From positions 538,001 to 602,000 of the forward strand of contig NZ_CP045403.1 in NCBI RefSeq assembly GCF_009363695.1: a DNA stretch of 64,000 nucleotides, given 5' to 3'. Positions 16,046 through 24,475 of the stretch are shown piece after piece (the first letter of the stretch is position 1; each line of letters starts with the position of its first letter). Below the pieces are notes generated by a model, which was not told where the DNA came from, did no database searches, and saw nothing but the letters and a program-made list of their open reading frames with translations. The DNA comes from Bacillus sp. THAF10. GTDB taxonomy: Bacteria > Bacillota > Bacilli > Bacillales > Bacillaceae_I. The translations under genes and the position numbers were made by a program.

Positions 16046-16801
16046 TCATTTCTTCACAGCTCTTGTAGCATAAAACGTTGGAATATTGTGCTCGTGAAGC
16101 TTGCCTGCGCCGTTCGTATCTTGAAAAATATCAGTGAGCATGAAGCCAGCCTGTAATTGCCCACCAATCTGTTCTTCAATGGAGTGGGAAAATTGAATGC
16201 CCCAGTCATTTTTCATACAAACCTCATACAGCTCCTTGTCCTTTAATGGGTTAAAAGGAAGCTTATTGGTTACCGTGGTTTCGTCTTCATCAAAAATATA
16301 ATTTACTCCATTATCGAGCCCAGCTAAAAGGATTCCGCCTTTTTTCAGCACCCGGTAGCATTCTTTCCAAATTGGAAGCACATCCTCCACATAGCAATTG
16401 GAAACAGGGTGAAAAATTAAATCGAAGGATTCATCCTCAAAAGGCAGTGGTTTCGTCATATCGGCTCTAACCGTTTCAATCTCGTAATTTTCTCTTTTTG
16501 CGATTTCTTTCTCACTTGCCAATTGCTTTTCCGAATAATCTAAAACAGTGCATTTTGCACCTAACGCAGAAAAGATGGGCATTTGCTGGCCGCCGCCAGA
16601 AGCTAAACCAAGAATTTCAGCATTCTTCATGTCACAAAACCATTCTTTAGGTACTGGTTTTGTAGGAGTTAATAACACAAACCACTCCCCATTCTTTGCC
16701 TTTTGGAAAACCTCTGAGCTGATTGGTTGCCCCCATTCCCAGCCTTCCTCCACCCATTTATCAATGGTAGTGGAATTTAATTCTGTATAGTTCTTTTCCA
16801 T
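16046..16801 (-). CDS. Class I SAM-dependent methyltransferase
   Basis: A 251-residue Rossmann methyltransferase: motif I I-L-G-L-A-S-G-G-G-Q-Q (about residues 69-79), acidic motif II V-L-D-Y-S, motif IV DLIFHPVSNCYVEDV, then LKKGGILLAG. Of the UbiE/small-molecule type; substrate unknown. Start ATG 16801 lies eight bases from AAGGGGG. It is 13 bp downstream of a secreted-protein gene on the same strand, so the two are probably cotranscribed. Confidence 0.85.
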   Translation of the reverse strand: MEKNYTELNSTTIDKWVEEGWEWGQPISSEVFQKAKNGEWFVLLTPTKPVPKEWFCDMKNAEILGLASGGGQQMPIFSALGAKCTVLDYSEKQLASEKEIAKRENYEIETVRADMTKPLPFEDESFDLIFHPVSNCYVEDVLPIWKECYRVLKKGGILLAGLDNGVNYIFDEDETTVTNKLPFNPLKDKELYEVCMKNDWGIQFSHSIEEQIGGQLQAGFMLTDIFQDTNGAGKLHEHNIPTFYATRAVKK

Positions 16802-16814
16802 GTCCATGTCCCCC

Positions 16815-17318
16815 TTATTCATTCGCGACCTTCATAGATCTTGCGATTGTTAGCATCTCTTTTTTGGAAATCCTAGTACTATTCATTTCAATAAAAGTCC
16901 CGTCCTGTGTCCATCGCAATAATCCCCCTGTAATAATTTCGCCTTTGTCATCTCTTTCTCCTGTGTTACCCCATGAAATAAACAAACCTATATGGTCATT
17001 AATGGCAACTTCCTCTGCATTCGCATATAGATGGTCCTCTTTGTGAGTAGTGCTTTTCTTTTGTTCAATACCTACCTTGAAAATAGTGTCGCTCTTATCC
17101 ATAAAGTGTAATCGGAAATGAGTAAAATTCGTGTCAGCTTCCCAGGGGTATGTCTTAATTTCTAATGTCCAATCATCAGGTATGTCTTCAGGTACCAAAA
17201 CATGAAAATCAACCTTCTGCTTAACTTCTGAAACCGTAATACTATCATGGTTATACGTTATTTGAGCTGTAAATGGCATGGATAAAATCAGAACTAAAAA
17301 AATGATCTTGAAAAACAA
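16815..17318 (-). CDS. Secreted DUF4367-like protein
   Basis: A 167-residue protein with an N-terminal signal peptide (FFKIIFLVLILSMPFTAQ) and no lipobox. The mature part (VPEDIPDDWTLEIKTYPWE) resembles the DUF4367 beta-rich domain often found in Bacillus exported and anti-sigma proteins. Start is TTG 17318 with GGGAGGTTG upstream. It probably shares a promoter with the following methyltransferase; a functional link is not evident. Confidence 0.65.
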   Translation of the reverse strand: MFFKIIFLVLILSMPFTAQITYNHDSITVSEVKQKVDFHVLVPEDIPDDWTLEIKTYPWEADTNFTHFRLHFMDKSDTIFKVGIEQKKSTTHKEDHLYANAEEVAINDHIGLFISWGNTGERDDKGEIITGGLLRWTQDGTFIEMNSTRISKKEMLTIARSMKVANE

Positions 17319-17595
17319 TACTCCACAACCTCCCTATAAATATATACAGGTAGCTTTTCCAATTGGGTAAAAGTTAAGCTGAGGGGTGGGAACGGTTCTC
17401 TTAGTCCATCCTCAAGATTGCCATCCCACCAAAAGGTATTGTATCATTTTACTGTCGGAAAATTTAAATATTTGAAGGCGTTGTTATTTAGGGGGTAGAT
17501 ATCATGTTGAATAAAAATTGTTTGGACGTGAAAATGCGAAAAGGAATACGTTTGAAAAATAGAGCGGTATCCTAAATGGGAAAGGGGAAAAACAT

Positions 17596-18153
17596 TTGAA
17601 TCAAGCATTGTTAATCATTGATGCGCAGCAAGAGTTAATCGAGGGGAACCAAGAGGAAAGTGCCGTTTTTAACAAAGAACAGCTGATAAATAATATCAAT
17701 ATCGTGATAGAAGAAGCGAAAAAAGGGGATATTCCGATTATCTTTGTTAGGGATTTAGATGTTGCGGAAGGTGAAGGTAGAGGATTTCAGGTTCACGAAG
17801 GAATTAATGTCCCCATCGACAGTGTATTTTTCAATAAAAAAGCAACAAACTCGTTTCATGGAACAGGACTACTAAATCACCTAAACTCACAAAAAATAGA
17901 GCATGTGGTGATAATGGGCTGTATAACGCAGCATTGTATCGATAGTGCTGTGAGAACAGCGACCATTAGTGGTTTTGATGTTACCCTAGTTGCGGACGGA
18001 CATTCCACAACGGATGGAGATGCCTTAAGTGCAGAGCAAATCATCAAGCATCACAACGAAACGCTACATGGTCACTATAATGTGGAGCATTTTTCTGTTG
18101 TACGAAAATCAAACGAAAATCTATTCCAGCCAACTCATGATTCCTACAGATAG
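17596..18153 (+). CDS. Isochorismatase-family cysteine hydrolase
   Basis: A 185-residue cysteine hydrolase with D9 (LLIIDAQQEL), a lysine near 81-82 (FFNKKATNSF) and nucleophile C114 in M-G-C-I-T-Q-H-C, the D-K-C triad of the isochorismatase/nicotinamidase superfamily. The YecD/PncA-type substrate is not determined. The start is TTG 17596, eight bases after AAAGGGG. A single-gene unit with its own terminator. Confidence 0.88.
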   Translation: MNQALLIIDAQQELIEGNQEESAVFNKEQLINNINIVIEEAKKGDIPIIFVRDLDVAEGEGRGFQVHEGINVPIDSVFFNKKATNSFHGTGLLNHLNSQKIEHVVIMGCITQHCIDSAVRTATISGFDVTLVADGHSTTDGDALSAEQIIKHHNETLHGHYNVEHFSVVRKSNENLFQPTHDSYR

Positions 18154-18157
18154 AATG

Positions 18158-18196
18158 AAAGCTTCCTACTTTTTTGATAAAGTAGGAAGCTTTTTT
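18158..18196 (+). terminator. Terminator of the cysteine hydrolase gene
   Basis: AAGCTTCCTACTTT...AAAGTAGGAAGCTTTTTT, long perfect stem plus T6. Confidence 0.9.
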
Positions 18197-18229
18197 GTGA
18201 GCTTGGTAGAATAAAATCACTAACTATTC

Positions 18230-18362
18230 CGAGAGAGCTTTTTTTAAACAAACGTTTGTTGGAATTTAAAATTGGAGTAGTCATAGATAGGTTTGTAAGC
18301 CCTCGAGATTTTTCAACTATTTTCGCGAGGTATATTAGAATAGGGACGGGATAATGGTTCCA
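18230..18362 (+). repeat. Repeat family R, copy 2 (left hairpin missing)
   Basis: Contains TTTTTTTAAACAAACGTTTGTTGG, CTCGAGATTTTTCAACTA, TTTCGCGAGGTATATTAGA and a half right end (GGGACGGGATAATGGTTC). It lies directly before a truncated pseudogene and may have replaced its 5' part. Confidence 0.75.
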
Positions 18363-18371
18363 CGATTTTAA

Positions 18372-18594
18372 GCTGAGAAGTTGCTGCTAATATACTTAAC
18401 CTCTTGGAAGGAAAAGGGACATTCCAGAAAATATGAGACAAAGTTGGAAGGGCTATTACTTTGGTTTGTTGAACGAATTAAGGGAAAAAGAATTTCTTGG
18501 TGGCAGTGCCCGCGACAAATCTGTTTACTTAACAGAAGTAGGGATTAAAAAGGCGGAGGAATTAGTCAAAAAATATTATGACGAATTAGACTAG
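18372..18594 (+). pseudogene. Frameshifted, 5'-truncated DUF6429-like gene
   Basis: Two frames together give one plausible protein: LLLIYLTSWKEKGHSRKYETK (from 18372), then after a frame change near 18440 QSWKGYYFGLLNELREKEF...KSVYLTEVGIKKAEELV to TAG 18592-18594. The pattern (LTSW..., SWKGYxFxxLNxL, KSVYLTExGxKxAxxL) matches small DUF6429-type proteins as I remember them. The 5' end stops at a repeat copy, so the gene is both truncated and frameshifted and should be non-functional. Confidence 0.6.
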
Positions 18595-18629
18595 GAAGCA
18601 TGCCTCTTCATAATCGGAAATGCTTAAAG

Positions 18630-18971
18630 CTATTCCATCGCTTCAACAGCTTGCTTGATTGCTTTTATTCTTCTTTCTAAAAGTGTTCGTTGTGGGCTGC
18701 CTGGCTTTGAGTTGTTGTAGCTCTTTTCAAGGGATGGAAATAAACCAGTCAACACGTTGCGAGCTTCTGCAATTTCTTGGCCTGAGAAAGAGTGGGGTTG
18801 TTGATGTTCTAGCATGGACAAGCCGATTTGCAAAGCCTTTAGCCGCTTGTTCAATAGGGTGGTGCTTGAGCCTTGCTGCGTCATTTTGGCTAAAGCATTT
18901 TCACATTTGCGGATGGTGGATTGAAAGGCGGTGATGGATTGTAATTGCTCTTCATTTGATGGGTTGTTCAT
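18630..18971 (-). CDS. Small soluble protein with internal duplication, function unknown
   Basis: A 113-residue, all-helical, hydrophilic protein. The two halves are related: each has a polar G-S linker followed by TLL-x-[K/R]-R-[L/I]-K-A-[L/I] and a terminal M-E or M-L-E (residues about 28-56 and 83-113). No family is recognised. Start ATG 18971 has AGAGGTCATC upstream. It is a lone gene between repeats. Confidence 0.6.
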   Translation of the reverse strand: MNNPSNEEQLQSITAFQSTIRKCENALAKMTQQGSSTTLLNKRLKALQIGLSMLEHQQPHSFSGQEIAEARNVLTGLFPSLEKSYNNSKPGSPQRTLLERRIKAIKQAVEAME

Positions 18972-19054
18972 ATAATGATGACCTCTCTTTGTTTTAATGA
19001 AATGGTGAATGGCTGCTGTTTAGGAAATTATAAAAAATATGTCTGTGGATCTCT

Positions 19055-19224
19055 GAAACAAAAGTAGCAGCGTCCAGCTCCATGCGCCAGCGACTAGCAA
19101 ACTTCCCTCGCCTCCTTACGATAAGGCAACACGAAAAAGCTTACGCTCTTCGTGTTTTCTTTATCTCATACGGCTCAGTCCAGTTTGTACGTCGCAAAAC
19201 GGGCCCATTGCGCTTTTGTTCCTA
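19055..19224. repeat. Bacillus-type interspersed element with terminal inverted repeat
   Basis: A roughly 170-bp element bounded by an inverted AACAAAAG / CTTTTGTT pair and holding GTCCAGCTCCATGCGCC near the left end, an internal hairpin AACACGAA...TTCGTGTT, and GCGCTTTTGTTCC at the right. Its GC content is well above its surroundings. I recall very similar GC-rich repeats scattered through many Bacillus genomes. No coding potential. Confidence 0.6.
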
Positions 19225-19265
19225 TCATTCTAGCATTTTTTAGGGTCAAGGTTATTATTCTTAGA

Positions 19266-19397
19266 TAGCAATTTTTAAACAAACGTTGGTTAAAAATTTA
19301 TTTTGGGGTTGTTATGGAGAGTGTTTTTAGTCTTCAAGAATTTTCAACTTTTTTCGCGTGGTATATCAGAATAGGGACAGTAGAACCGTCCCCATGG
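19266..19397 (+). repeat. Repeat family R, copy 3 (left hairpin missing)
   Basis: TTTTTAAACAAACGTTGG, TTTTCAACTTTTTTCGCG, ATATCAGAATAGGGAC, and right hairpin GGGAC...GTCCCC. The right edge directly abuts the stop codon of the GntR gene (19398-19400). Confidence 0.8.
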
Positions 19398-19763
19398 TTA
19401 ATATACCTTCTTCAAGATTTCCATAACCTCTTCTAATGTTAGGCCAAAGGATTTGTAATAGGATGTGTCAACAGCCATTTGCTTTTCAATCATTTCGTTG
19501 CGCTTTTGGAGGATATCTTGTGATGAAAGTTCGGCCACAAAGCATCCTTTTCCAGTGACAGTGTAAATCAATCCTCGTCGTTCCAACTCTTCCCATGCTT
19601 TTTTGATGGTGATGATGCTCACACGAAGTTCCTTGGCTGCTTGTCGTATGGATGGTAAACTATAGCCTTTTTCAATTTCACCCTTGAGAATTTGTGCGCT
19701 GATTTGTTCATAAAGCTGTTGGTAGATTGGTTTTTCGGATGTATTTGAAATAGCGATATTCAT
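19398..19763 (-). CDS. GntR-family regulator, YtrA subfamily
   Basis: A 121-residue regulator: GntR winged helix (IYQQLYEQISAQILKGEIEKGYSLPSIR, AAKELRVSIITIKKAWEELE, wing TVTGKGCFVAE) with only a short C-terminal helical pair, which defines the YtrA subfamily. Such regulators repress adjacent ABC exporters and respond to cell-envelope stress or antibiotics. It is the last gene of the ATPase-permease-GntR operon, its start overlapping the permease stop. The operator is likely the palindrome at 21290-21313. Confidence 0.9.
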   Translation of the reverse strand: MNIAISNTSEKPIYQQLYEQISAQILKGEIEKGYSLPSIRQAAKELRVSIITIKKAWEELERRGLIYTVTGKGCFVAELSSQDILQKRNEMIEKQMAVDTSYYKSFGLTLEEVMEILKKVY

Positions 19764-20416
19764 TAGATCGTCACTTTCTTAAATTGTTTTATAGCTATAA
19801 CATACGCTATAAAGGTAAATACGACAAATATTAGCATTCCAGTAAACAGGATGGGTAATTGTATTGCTAGGTTTTCCGCACCGCTCCCTTTAAAAAGGTC
19901 AAACACCTTTGCGTTTTGTATTCCTAACCATTCAGCACCTGTCGCAAAAAGCATGGCAGCTGTAACAGCTACTATAGTTGGAAGGCCATATTTATAGGCG
20001 GTCTTGAAATACATAGAAATGAAAAATAAATTGAAGATAGCCAGCATGATAAAACTAAGACCCCAAAATCCTATTGTTGGTGCAAAGAAAAAGTAGTTGA
20101 AAACAGGATAGAGTTGCGTATGGATGATGCCAAAGATGACCGCAGTCACAATATGCAATAATTCCAGAATAACAATCACCGCTATTTTCGCTTTTACAAT
20201 GTCTTTTCTCGTGACAGGTAGCATAAATGAAAACAGTAGATCATTCTGAGCTTTATAAGTTGCACATACATTAGGTATTGTTATCCAGCAGAAATAGAGG
20301 AGGACAATAAAGTAAAGCCAGCCGGGGATTAACATTAATGCTCCTGTCAAAATGGGCAATAGATAAAAGATAGGACTGACCCCAAGTTTTAATTCCTTCA
20401 AAAGTAAGTTATACAT
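19763..20416 (-). CDS. ABC-2 type permease
   Basis: A 217-residue membrane protein with about six helices and the cytosolic motif YKAQNDLLFSFMLPVTRKDIVKAK, seen in small ABC-2 permeases paired with YtrA-type regulators (for example the phenol-soluble-modulin exporters of staphylococci). The start overlaps the ATPase stop by 8 bp. The cargo is unknown; a peptide or lipid is plausible. Confidence 0.88.
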   Translation of the reverse strand: MYNLLLKELKLGVSPIFYLLPILTGALMLIPGWLYFIVLLYFCWITIPNVCATYKAQNDLLFSFMLPVTRKDIVKAKIAVIVILELLHIVTAVIFGIIHTQLYPVFNYFFFAPTIGFWGLSFIMLAIFNLFFISMYFKTAYKYGLPTIVAVTAAMLFATGAEWLGIQNAKVFDLFKGSGAENLAIQLPILFTGMLIFVVFTFIAYVIAIKQFKKVTI

Positions 20417-21263
20417 ACAGATCCTCCCTTTTTGAAAAATAGATCATGATTTCTTCGATATTCGGGAGTTTGGCGTTAATTTCTAGCGAGGGATCAAAGT
20501 CGCTATGATGGATCAACCCTGTAAAGCCAAACGAATTTTTCTTGTAGGAAATTAAATGATGTTTCACCTGTTCAAGTTGGCTATCACTTCCATTTAACAA
20601 TCGATAGGTGTGAATGAATTCTTCTTTTTCCGAGCTATTAATGATTTGACCGTTATGGATATAGGTAATGTAATCGGCACATTTTTCAAGATCAGAGGTA
20701 ATATGCGTGGAGAAAAGAATACTAACTTCGCCTTCTTCTACCAGGCTTTGAAATAGATCCAACAGATTGTCTCTTGCGATTGGATCAAGGCCACTGGTTG
20801 GTTCATCCAGAATGAGTAGCTTTGAGCCGTGGGATAAAGCAAGGGCCAAGTTATATTTAACTTTCATTCCCTCTGACAATTCTTCTATTTTTTTATTTTC
20901 ATCCAAATTAAACCTGTTGAGATAGTTTTGATAGGTTTCTTCCTCCCAGTTATCATAAAACCGCTTAATCACATTCGTGACTTTTTTAATCTTGCTTTTT
21001 GTATAATAATTGACACCACCAAAGGTAAATCCAATGATTTGTTTCATCTCCAGTTCATGTTCAATATAGTTCTTACCCAAAATACTAACTTCCCCACTAT
21101 CTGTTTGAATCAAATTCAAAATGGATTTGATGGTGGTTGTCTTTCCAGCCCCATTGGCTCCGATAAATCCCATAATATATCCCTTTTTTAACTGAAAAGA
21201 AACATCTTTTAAGTGAAAATGCTCATATTTCTTACTCAGATTTTTGATATCCAACGCTAACAT
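20409..21263 (-). CDS. ABC transporter ATP-binding protein
   Basis: A 284-residue ATPase: Walker A GANGAGKTT (about residues 35-43), signature LSEGMK (about 132), Walker B LLILDEPTSGLDP, H-loop FSTHITSD. The C-terminal 70 residues are the regulatory extension usual for ABC-2 exporter ATPases. First gene of the operon; ATG 21263 is preceded by a GAGGGGCC site. A palindromic operator lies about 30 bp upstream. Confidence 0.92.
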   Translation of the reverse strand: MLALDIKNLSKKYEHFHLKDVSFQLKKGYIMGFIGANGAGKTTTIKSILNLIQTDSGEVSILGKNYIEHELEMKQIIGFTFGGVNYYTKSKIKKVTNVIKRFYDNWEEETYQNYLNRFNLDENKKIEELSEGMKVKYNLALALSHGSKLLILDEPTSGLDPIARDNLLDLFQSLVEEGEVSILFSTHITSDLEKCADYITYIHNGQIINSSEKEEFIHTYRLLNGSDSQLEQVKHHLISYKKNSFGFTGLIHHSDFDPSLEINAKLPNIEEIMIYFSKREDLYV

Positions 21264-21289
21264 TTAAAGGCCCCTCTCGATAAAAGTGT

Positions 21290-21313
21290 GTATAGTGTAT
21301 ATACACACTATAC
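21290..21313. promoter_or_regulatory. Candidate YtrA-type operator
   Basis: Inverted repeat GTATAGTGT-N6-ACACTATAC in the promoter region of the ABC operon. Twofold GTGTA/TACAC sites are the known style of YtrA-subfamily operators. Confidence 0.7.
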
Positions 21314-21516
21314 TCTCGTGTGAAAAACATGTCAATCAACTTTTGGATTTTATTTCAAATTACTCATAACAATTCGAGGGGACCATGGGGAAAGGTAATT
21401 GGCTCTGGATTATTGTAAAACCTTAGGCAAACGCACATCTTTGCTGGGTACAAGTTTATAGACGGATGTCTACTGAATAGGATGATATGGAAGAACATGA
21501 GGGGGTGTTTTGAACA

Positions 21517-21750
21517 ATGAATATTCAAGAGAATTTTAATATGGAGCGAAGAATTCCAGGTGTTGGGATAGGTGGTTTTGGTGGTCGTCCAGGATTTGGC
21601 CGTCCGGGGTTTGGCCGTCCAGGATTTGGTCGACCTGGATTTGGATTTGGTTTTCCGTTTGTCGCAGGATTGGCAACAGGAGCAATTTTAACTCCTAGAC
21701 CATATCCGTATCCATACTATCCGCCTTATCCATACTATCCTTATTATTGA
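21517..21750 (+). CDS. Small Gly/Pro/Phe/Tyr-rich repeat protein, spore-coat-like
   Basis: A 77-residue low-complexity protein: five tandem R-P-G-F-G units (residues about 23-43), a short hydrophobic patch, then a Pro/Tyr tail ending YPYYPPYPYYPYY. No catalytic domain. Composition resembles small Gly/Tyr-rich spore coat or exosporium proteins of bacilli, but no homologue is certain. ATG 21517 lies 10 bases after GAGGGGGTG. The stop codon is followed within 6 bp by a repeat copy. Confidence 0.65.
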   Translation: MNIQENFNMERRIPGVGIGGFGGRPGFGRPGFGRPGFGRPGFGFGFPFVAGLATGAILTPRPYPYPYYPPYPYYPYY

Positions 21751-21755
21751 TGTTT

Positions 21756-21917
21756 TTGGGACGGGGGGACAGGGACGGGGGGACAGGTCCCTCGTCCCAG
21801 TTTTATTTTCTTAAGAAAGTTATTTTTAAACAATCGTTTGTTTAATTTAGAATTTGGTGTTGTTAGCGAGAGGTTGATTAGTGTTCGAGATTTTTTAAGA
21901 GAGCCGTCCCTGATTCA
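21756..21917 (+). repeat. Repeat family R, copy 4 (tandem left end, truncated right)
   Basis: The left hairpin region is duplicated (two GGGACGGGGGGACA units before GGTCCCTCGTCCC). The centre is normal. The block from CAACTATTTTCGCG to the right GGGAC arm is deleted, leaving GAGAGCCGTCCC. It starts right after the 21750 stop codon. Confidence 0.8.
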
Positions 21918-21979
21918 TGTGGAAGGAAGGGCGAGATGACTTGTAAATGTGGTCGTTGTTCCTGCCCCTTAAAGCTTTG

Positions 21980-22318
21980 TTATCCTTGACCGATGGTATC
22001 ATTCAGTTTCTTTCGGTACTTGTCATTGTAGGTTTCCGTATCTTTCATAAGTTCATCGCAAAAAGCTGCCACGTCTTCCCCTGTAAGATCTGTTACTTGT
22101 TTGCCTTCAGCTGCACCTTGTTCGAAAAGGTCCAGTATTCCTTCAAAAATACGTTTGTATTCTTTCCAGTCAGTTGGTCCGCCAGAGGTCCAGATATAAT
22201 TTTGAATAGCATAATAAGCGGTGCGGTACTCGTTAGGAAGTGATTTTGCTCTTGCTTCCATTGCCTGCCATTCCCTTTTTTCATGTAAACTTCCGATGAT
22301 CTTTTCCAAAAAGCTCAT
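21980..22318 (-). CDS. DUF1048 family protein
   Basis: A 112-residue soluble helical protein ([27 protein letters not shown]) matching the DUF1048 family, which is almost always encoded after a PadR regulator, as here: it overlaps the PadR stop by 4 bp. Function is unknown. The two may form a PadR-controlled unit with the operator at 22693-22723. Confidence 0.85.
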   Translation of the reverse strand: MSFLEKIIGSLHEKREWQAMEARAKSLPNEYRTAYYAIQNYIWTSGGPTDWKEYKRIFEGILDLFEQGAAEGKQVTDLTGEDVAAFCDELMKDTETYNDKYRKKLNDTIGQG

Positions 22319-22659
22319 ATTATCTCCCCTTTAAATAAGTCTTTTGTTTTGAGTTCGTTGATTTTACTTGAAACGAATTCCCATTTCCCCCAAAATGCTT
22401 TAAGTTGCTCTTGACCGGATGAGTTAAGTGTATAAAATTTTCTCGGTGGCCCCATAGTGGATGCTTTTTTCTCGATATTCACTAGGTTGTTTTTTTCTAG
22501 ACGCATCGTAATGGTATAAACAGTACCTTCTACTACATCTGTGAAGCCGAGTGCCCGTAATTGTTGAGTGATTTCATATCCGTATGTTTCTCCACGACTG
22601 ATAATCTCCAGCACGCAACCTTCCAGTACTCCCTTCAGCATTTCTGTTATGTTTTCCAA
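22315..22659 (-). CDS. PadR-family transcriptional regulator
   Basis: A 114-residue PadR winged helix: [24 protein letters not shown], then [17 protein letters not shown] and wing [17 protein letters not shown]. The start is TTG 22659, six bases after AGGGGG, giving the usual [11 protein letters not shown]-terminus. A longer frame upstream runs into repeat sequence and is rejected. Operon with DUF1048. Confidence 0.9.
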   Translation of the reverse strand: MENITEMLKGVLEGCVLEIISRGETYGYEITQQLRALGFTDVVEGTVYTITMRLEKNNLVNIEKKASTMGPPRKFYTLNSSGQEQLKAFWGKWEFVSSKINELKTKDLFKGEII

Positions 22660-22692
22660 ATCTATCCCCCTGTTCAGGTAGTCTGTAATACT

Positions 22693-22723
22693 TAGTACTA
22701 CTATATAGTAATACATAGTACTG
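22693..22723. promoter_or_regulatory. Candidate PadR operator
   Basis: Two AGTACT palindromes (22694-22699, 22717-22722) flank CTATATAG, 35-65 bp upstream of the PadR start. Twofold AT-rich sites with AGTA.. arms are typical PadR targets. Confidence 0.55.
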
Positions 22724-22762
22724 AAAGTTGTCAAGAAAAGGGTGATGGAGATTAAGGAGATT

Positions 22763-22933
22763 GGGGGACAGGTCCCTCGTCCCAATTTTATTTTCTTAAG
22801 AAAGCTATTTTTAAACAGTCGTTTGTTCCATTTAGAATTTGATGTTGTTCGAGAGAGTTTGATTAGTGTTCGAGATTTTTTAATTTTTTTTGCTTGGTAT
22901 ATCAGGATAGGGTTAAAAGAGCCGTACCCTTGT
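22763..22933 (+). repeat. Repeat family R, copy 5 (full length)
   Basis: Left hairpin GGGACAGGTCCCTCGTCCC, TTTTTAAACAGTCGTTTGTT, TTCGAGATTTTTTAATTT, GGTATATCAGGATAGGG, right end GAGCCGTACCC. It fills most of the gap between the PadR promoter and the lipoprotein gene. Confidence 0.85.
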
Positions 22934-23022
22934 TAGTGAAAATTTTCTGAAAATAACATACTTGTTTATGGAATTATATGTTAAATTATAATTAGAGATT
23001 TTGAGATAATAGGGGGATTAGG

Positions 23023-23703
23023 ATGAAAAAGATTACTTGGTTATCGGCGGTACTTTGTTGTGCGCTTCTCCTGCTTATGGGCTGCAATCAAACTACTAGT
23101 AAAGATGAAGCAGAGAATACTAGGGAAGCGGGAGCGAAGATTACTAATGAAGATGAAATGAGTCAACTTTTAGAAGAAAAAGACACACAGATTAGTACAC
23201 TTCTAAATGAAAAAGAAGAGCTGCAACAGTCATTAGAGAGTAGTGAATTGGATCTAAAATATTCAAAGGAAGAAGCAGAATACTACAAGCAATTCCTAAA
23301 CAGTCTTATAAAGGATTATTCGGATGAGCAGAAACAGGAACTAGCAAAAGATTTGTGGGAATATGAATTGAAAGTGAATGGCGTAGCGGTTTCAGAGGAT
23401 GGAGAAGTACATACAAAAGATAAAACTATTGAAATATCCATCATACAAGAACAATCAGCCTATCCGATATTACCTAATGATGAGTTTGTAAAAGGCAAAA
23501 TCAGTGGAAGGTACAATGAGCATATCTCAGGTTTTAGCGAAGAACCAAATGAGACCTATGGAACGGACGGAACGGTTGTAACTGGAACGCACTTCAAATT
23601 TAACAACCTAAGTGCTGGATCAACGATAACATTTACCATTTCAGATGAACTGAAAGAAAGACTAAAGTTAAACACTTCTAAAATAAGCGTTAAGGGGGAG
23701 TGA
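23023..23703 (+). CDS. Lipoprotein with coiled coil
   Basis: A 226-residue lipoprotein: signal peptide with lipobox L-M-G-C (cysteine 21), a charged coiled coil (about residues 45-95, heptad-like LLEEKDTQISTLLNEKEEL), then a beta-rich C-terminal domain of about 120 residues with no recognised family. It is anchored outside the membrane. ATG 23023 is preceded by AGGGGGATTAGG. A triple nested repeat follows the stop directly. Confidence 0.8.
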   Translation: MKKITWLSAVLCCALLLLMGCNQTTSKDEAENTREAGAKITNEDEMSQLLEEKDTQISTLLNEKEELQQSLESSELDLKYSKEEAEYYKQFLNSLIKDYSDEQKQELAKDLWEYELKVNGVAVSEDGEVHTKDKTIEISIIQEQSAYPILPNDEFVKGKISGRYNEHISGFSEEPNETYGTDGTVVTGTHFKFNNLSAGSTITFTISDELKERLKLNTSKISVKGE

Positions 23704-23880
23704 GGGCCAGACACCTCACCCCGTTTTTATTTTGTTGGTACGGAGGGACAGTTGGTACGGAGGGACAGGTCCCTCGTCCCATTTTGGTATTGTTGTAGAG
23801 AGGTTTAAAAGAGTTCGATATTTTTCAACTTTTTTCACGTGGTATATCAAAATAAAGAGAATCGTCCCTCTGGTTCAGGA
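23704..23880 (+). repeat. Repeat family R, copy 6, with nested left ends
   Basis: Three left-end variants stand in series: GGCCAGACACCTCACCCCGTTTTTATTTTG, then TTGGTACGGAGGGACAG, then TTGGTACGGAGGGACAGG with TCCCTCGTCCC. The middle of the element (ACAAACGTTTGTT) is deleted. The right part has TTTTTCAACTTTTTTCACG and GAATCGTCCCTC. It spans the whole gap between two genes. Confidence 0.8.
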
Positions 23881-23890
23881 GAGTGTTGGT

Positions 23891-24460
23891 TTGAAATCTA
23901 GAAAAATAGTTTTGTTTATGTTAGTAATGTTAATCCTTCCTGTTGTGGTGTTTTTGTTCTCAGAAAGGGCAATCTACCATTATTCTTCTGGGAGTACAAA
24001 ACAGTTTTTACATGAATGGTATTTAAATAGAAGAGAAAATTTGAAAACGCCGGAAGTGAAAATTGTAAAGGAAGAGAGGATAGAAGAAACGGATAAAAAA
24101 GTCGTATTATATTATGCGGATGAAACATTACATTTCGCGGTACTTAAACAAGGATTATTCAATAATGCCTATAAGGTAGATTTCATAAGTGACATCTCAC
24201 AAAGCATCGAAGGAAGGTATATTAGGACCGATTCTGGTTACTACGCCCTGATAGTTGGAGAAAATCCTTCAATGAGGGTGGATGAAGTGAAAGCAGACAT
24301 TCCTTCCCTTTATGATCCAGTAAAATGGGATATCTCCGAGGTAGAATACTTTATTCACTTTGAAAGATTACCAGGGGAGTACACTGAAAATGGTATTCTT
24401 CAAATAAAGGCATTTGACGATAGCGGGGAGGATATTACGCAAGAGTACAAAAATTACTAG
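23891..24460 (+). CDS. Membrane-anchored extracytoplasmic protein, function unknown
   Basis: A 189-residue protein with one N-terminal hydrophobic helix (about residues 5-25, IVLFMLVMLILPVVVFLF) and a soluble external domain of about 160 residues with no recognised family. The start is TTG 23891, preceded by AGGAGAG that lies at the edge of repeat copy 6. It is 15 bp from the next gene and probably cotranscribed. Confidence 0.7.
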   Translation: MKSRKIVLFMLVMLILPVVVFLFSERAIYHYSSGSTKQFLHEWYLNRRENLKTPEVKIVKEERIEETDKKVVLYYADETLHFAVLKQGLFNNAYKVDFISDISQSIEGRYIRTDSGYYALIVGENPSMRVDEVKADIPSLYDPVKWDISEVEYFIHFERLPGEYTENGILQIKAFDDSGEDITQEYKNY

Positions 24461-24475
24461 AGGAGGAGGGTACTA

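Noticed and set aside
22660..22785. N-terminal extension of the PadR frame
   Set aside because: It runs through the operator and repeat copy 5; the TTG 22659 start has SD spacing and a family-typical start.
23732..23890. N-terminal extension of the 23891 gene
   Set aside because: It is translated repeat copy 6 sequence. TTG 23891 has AGGAGAG upstream.
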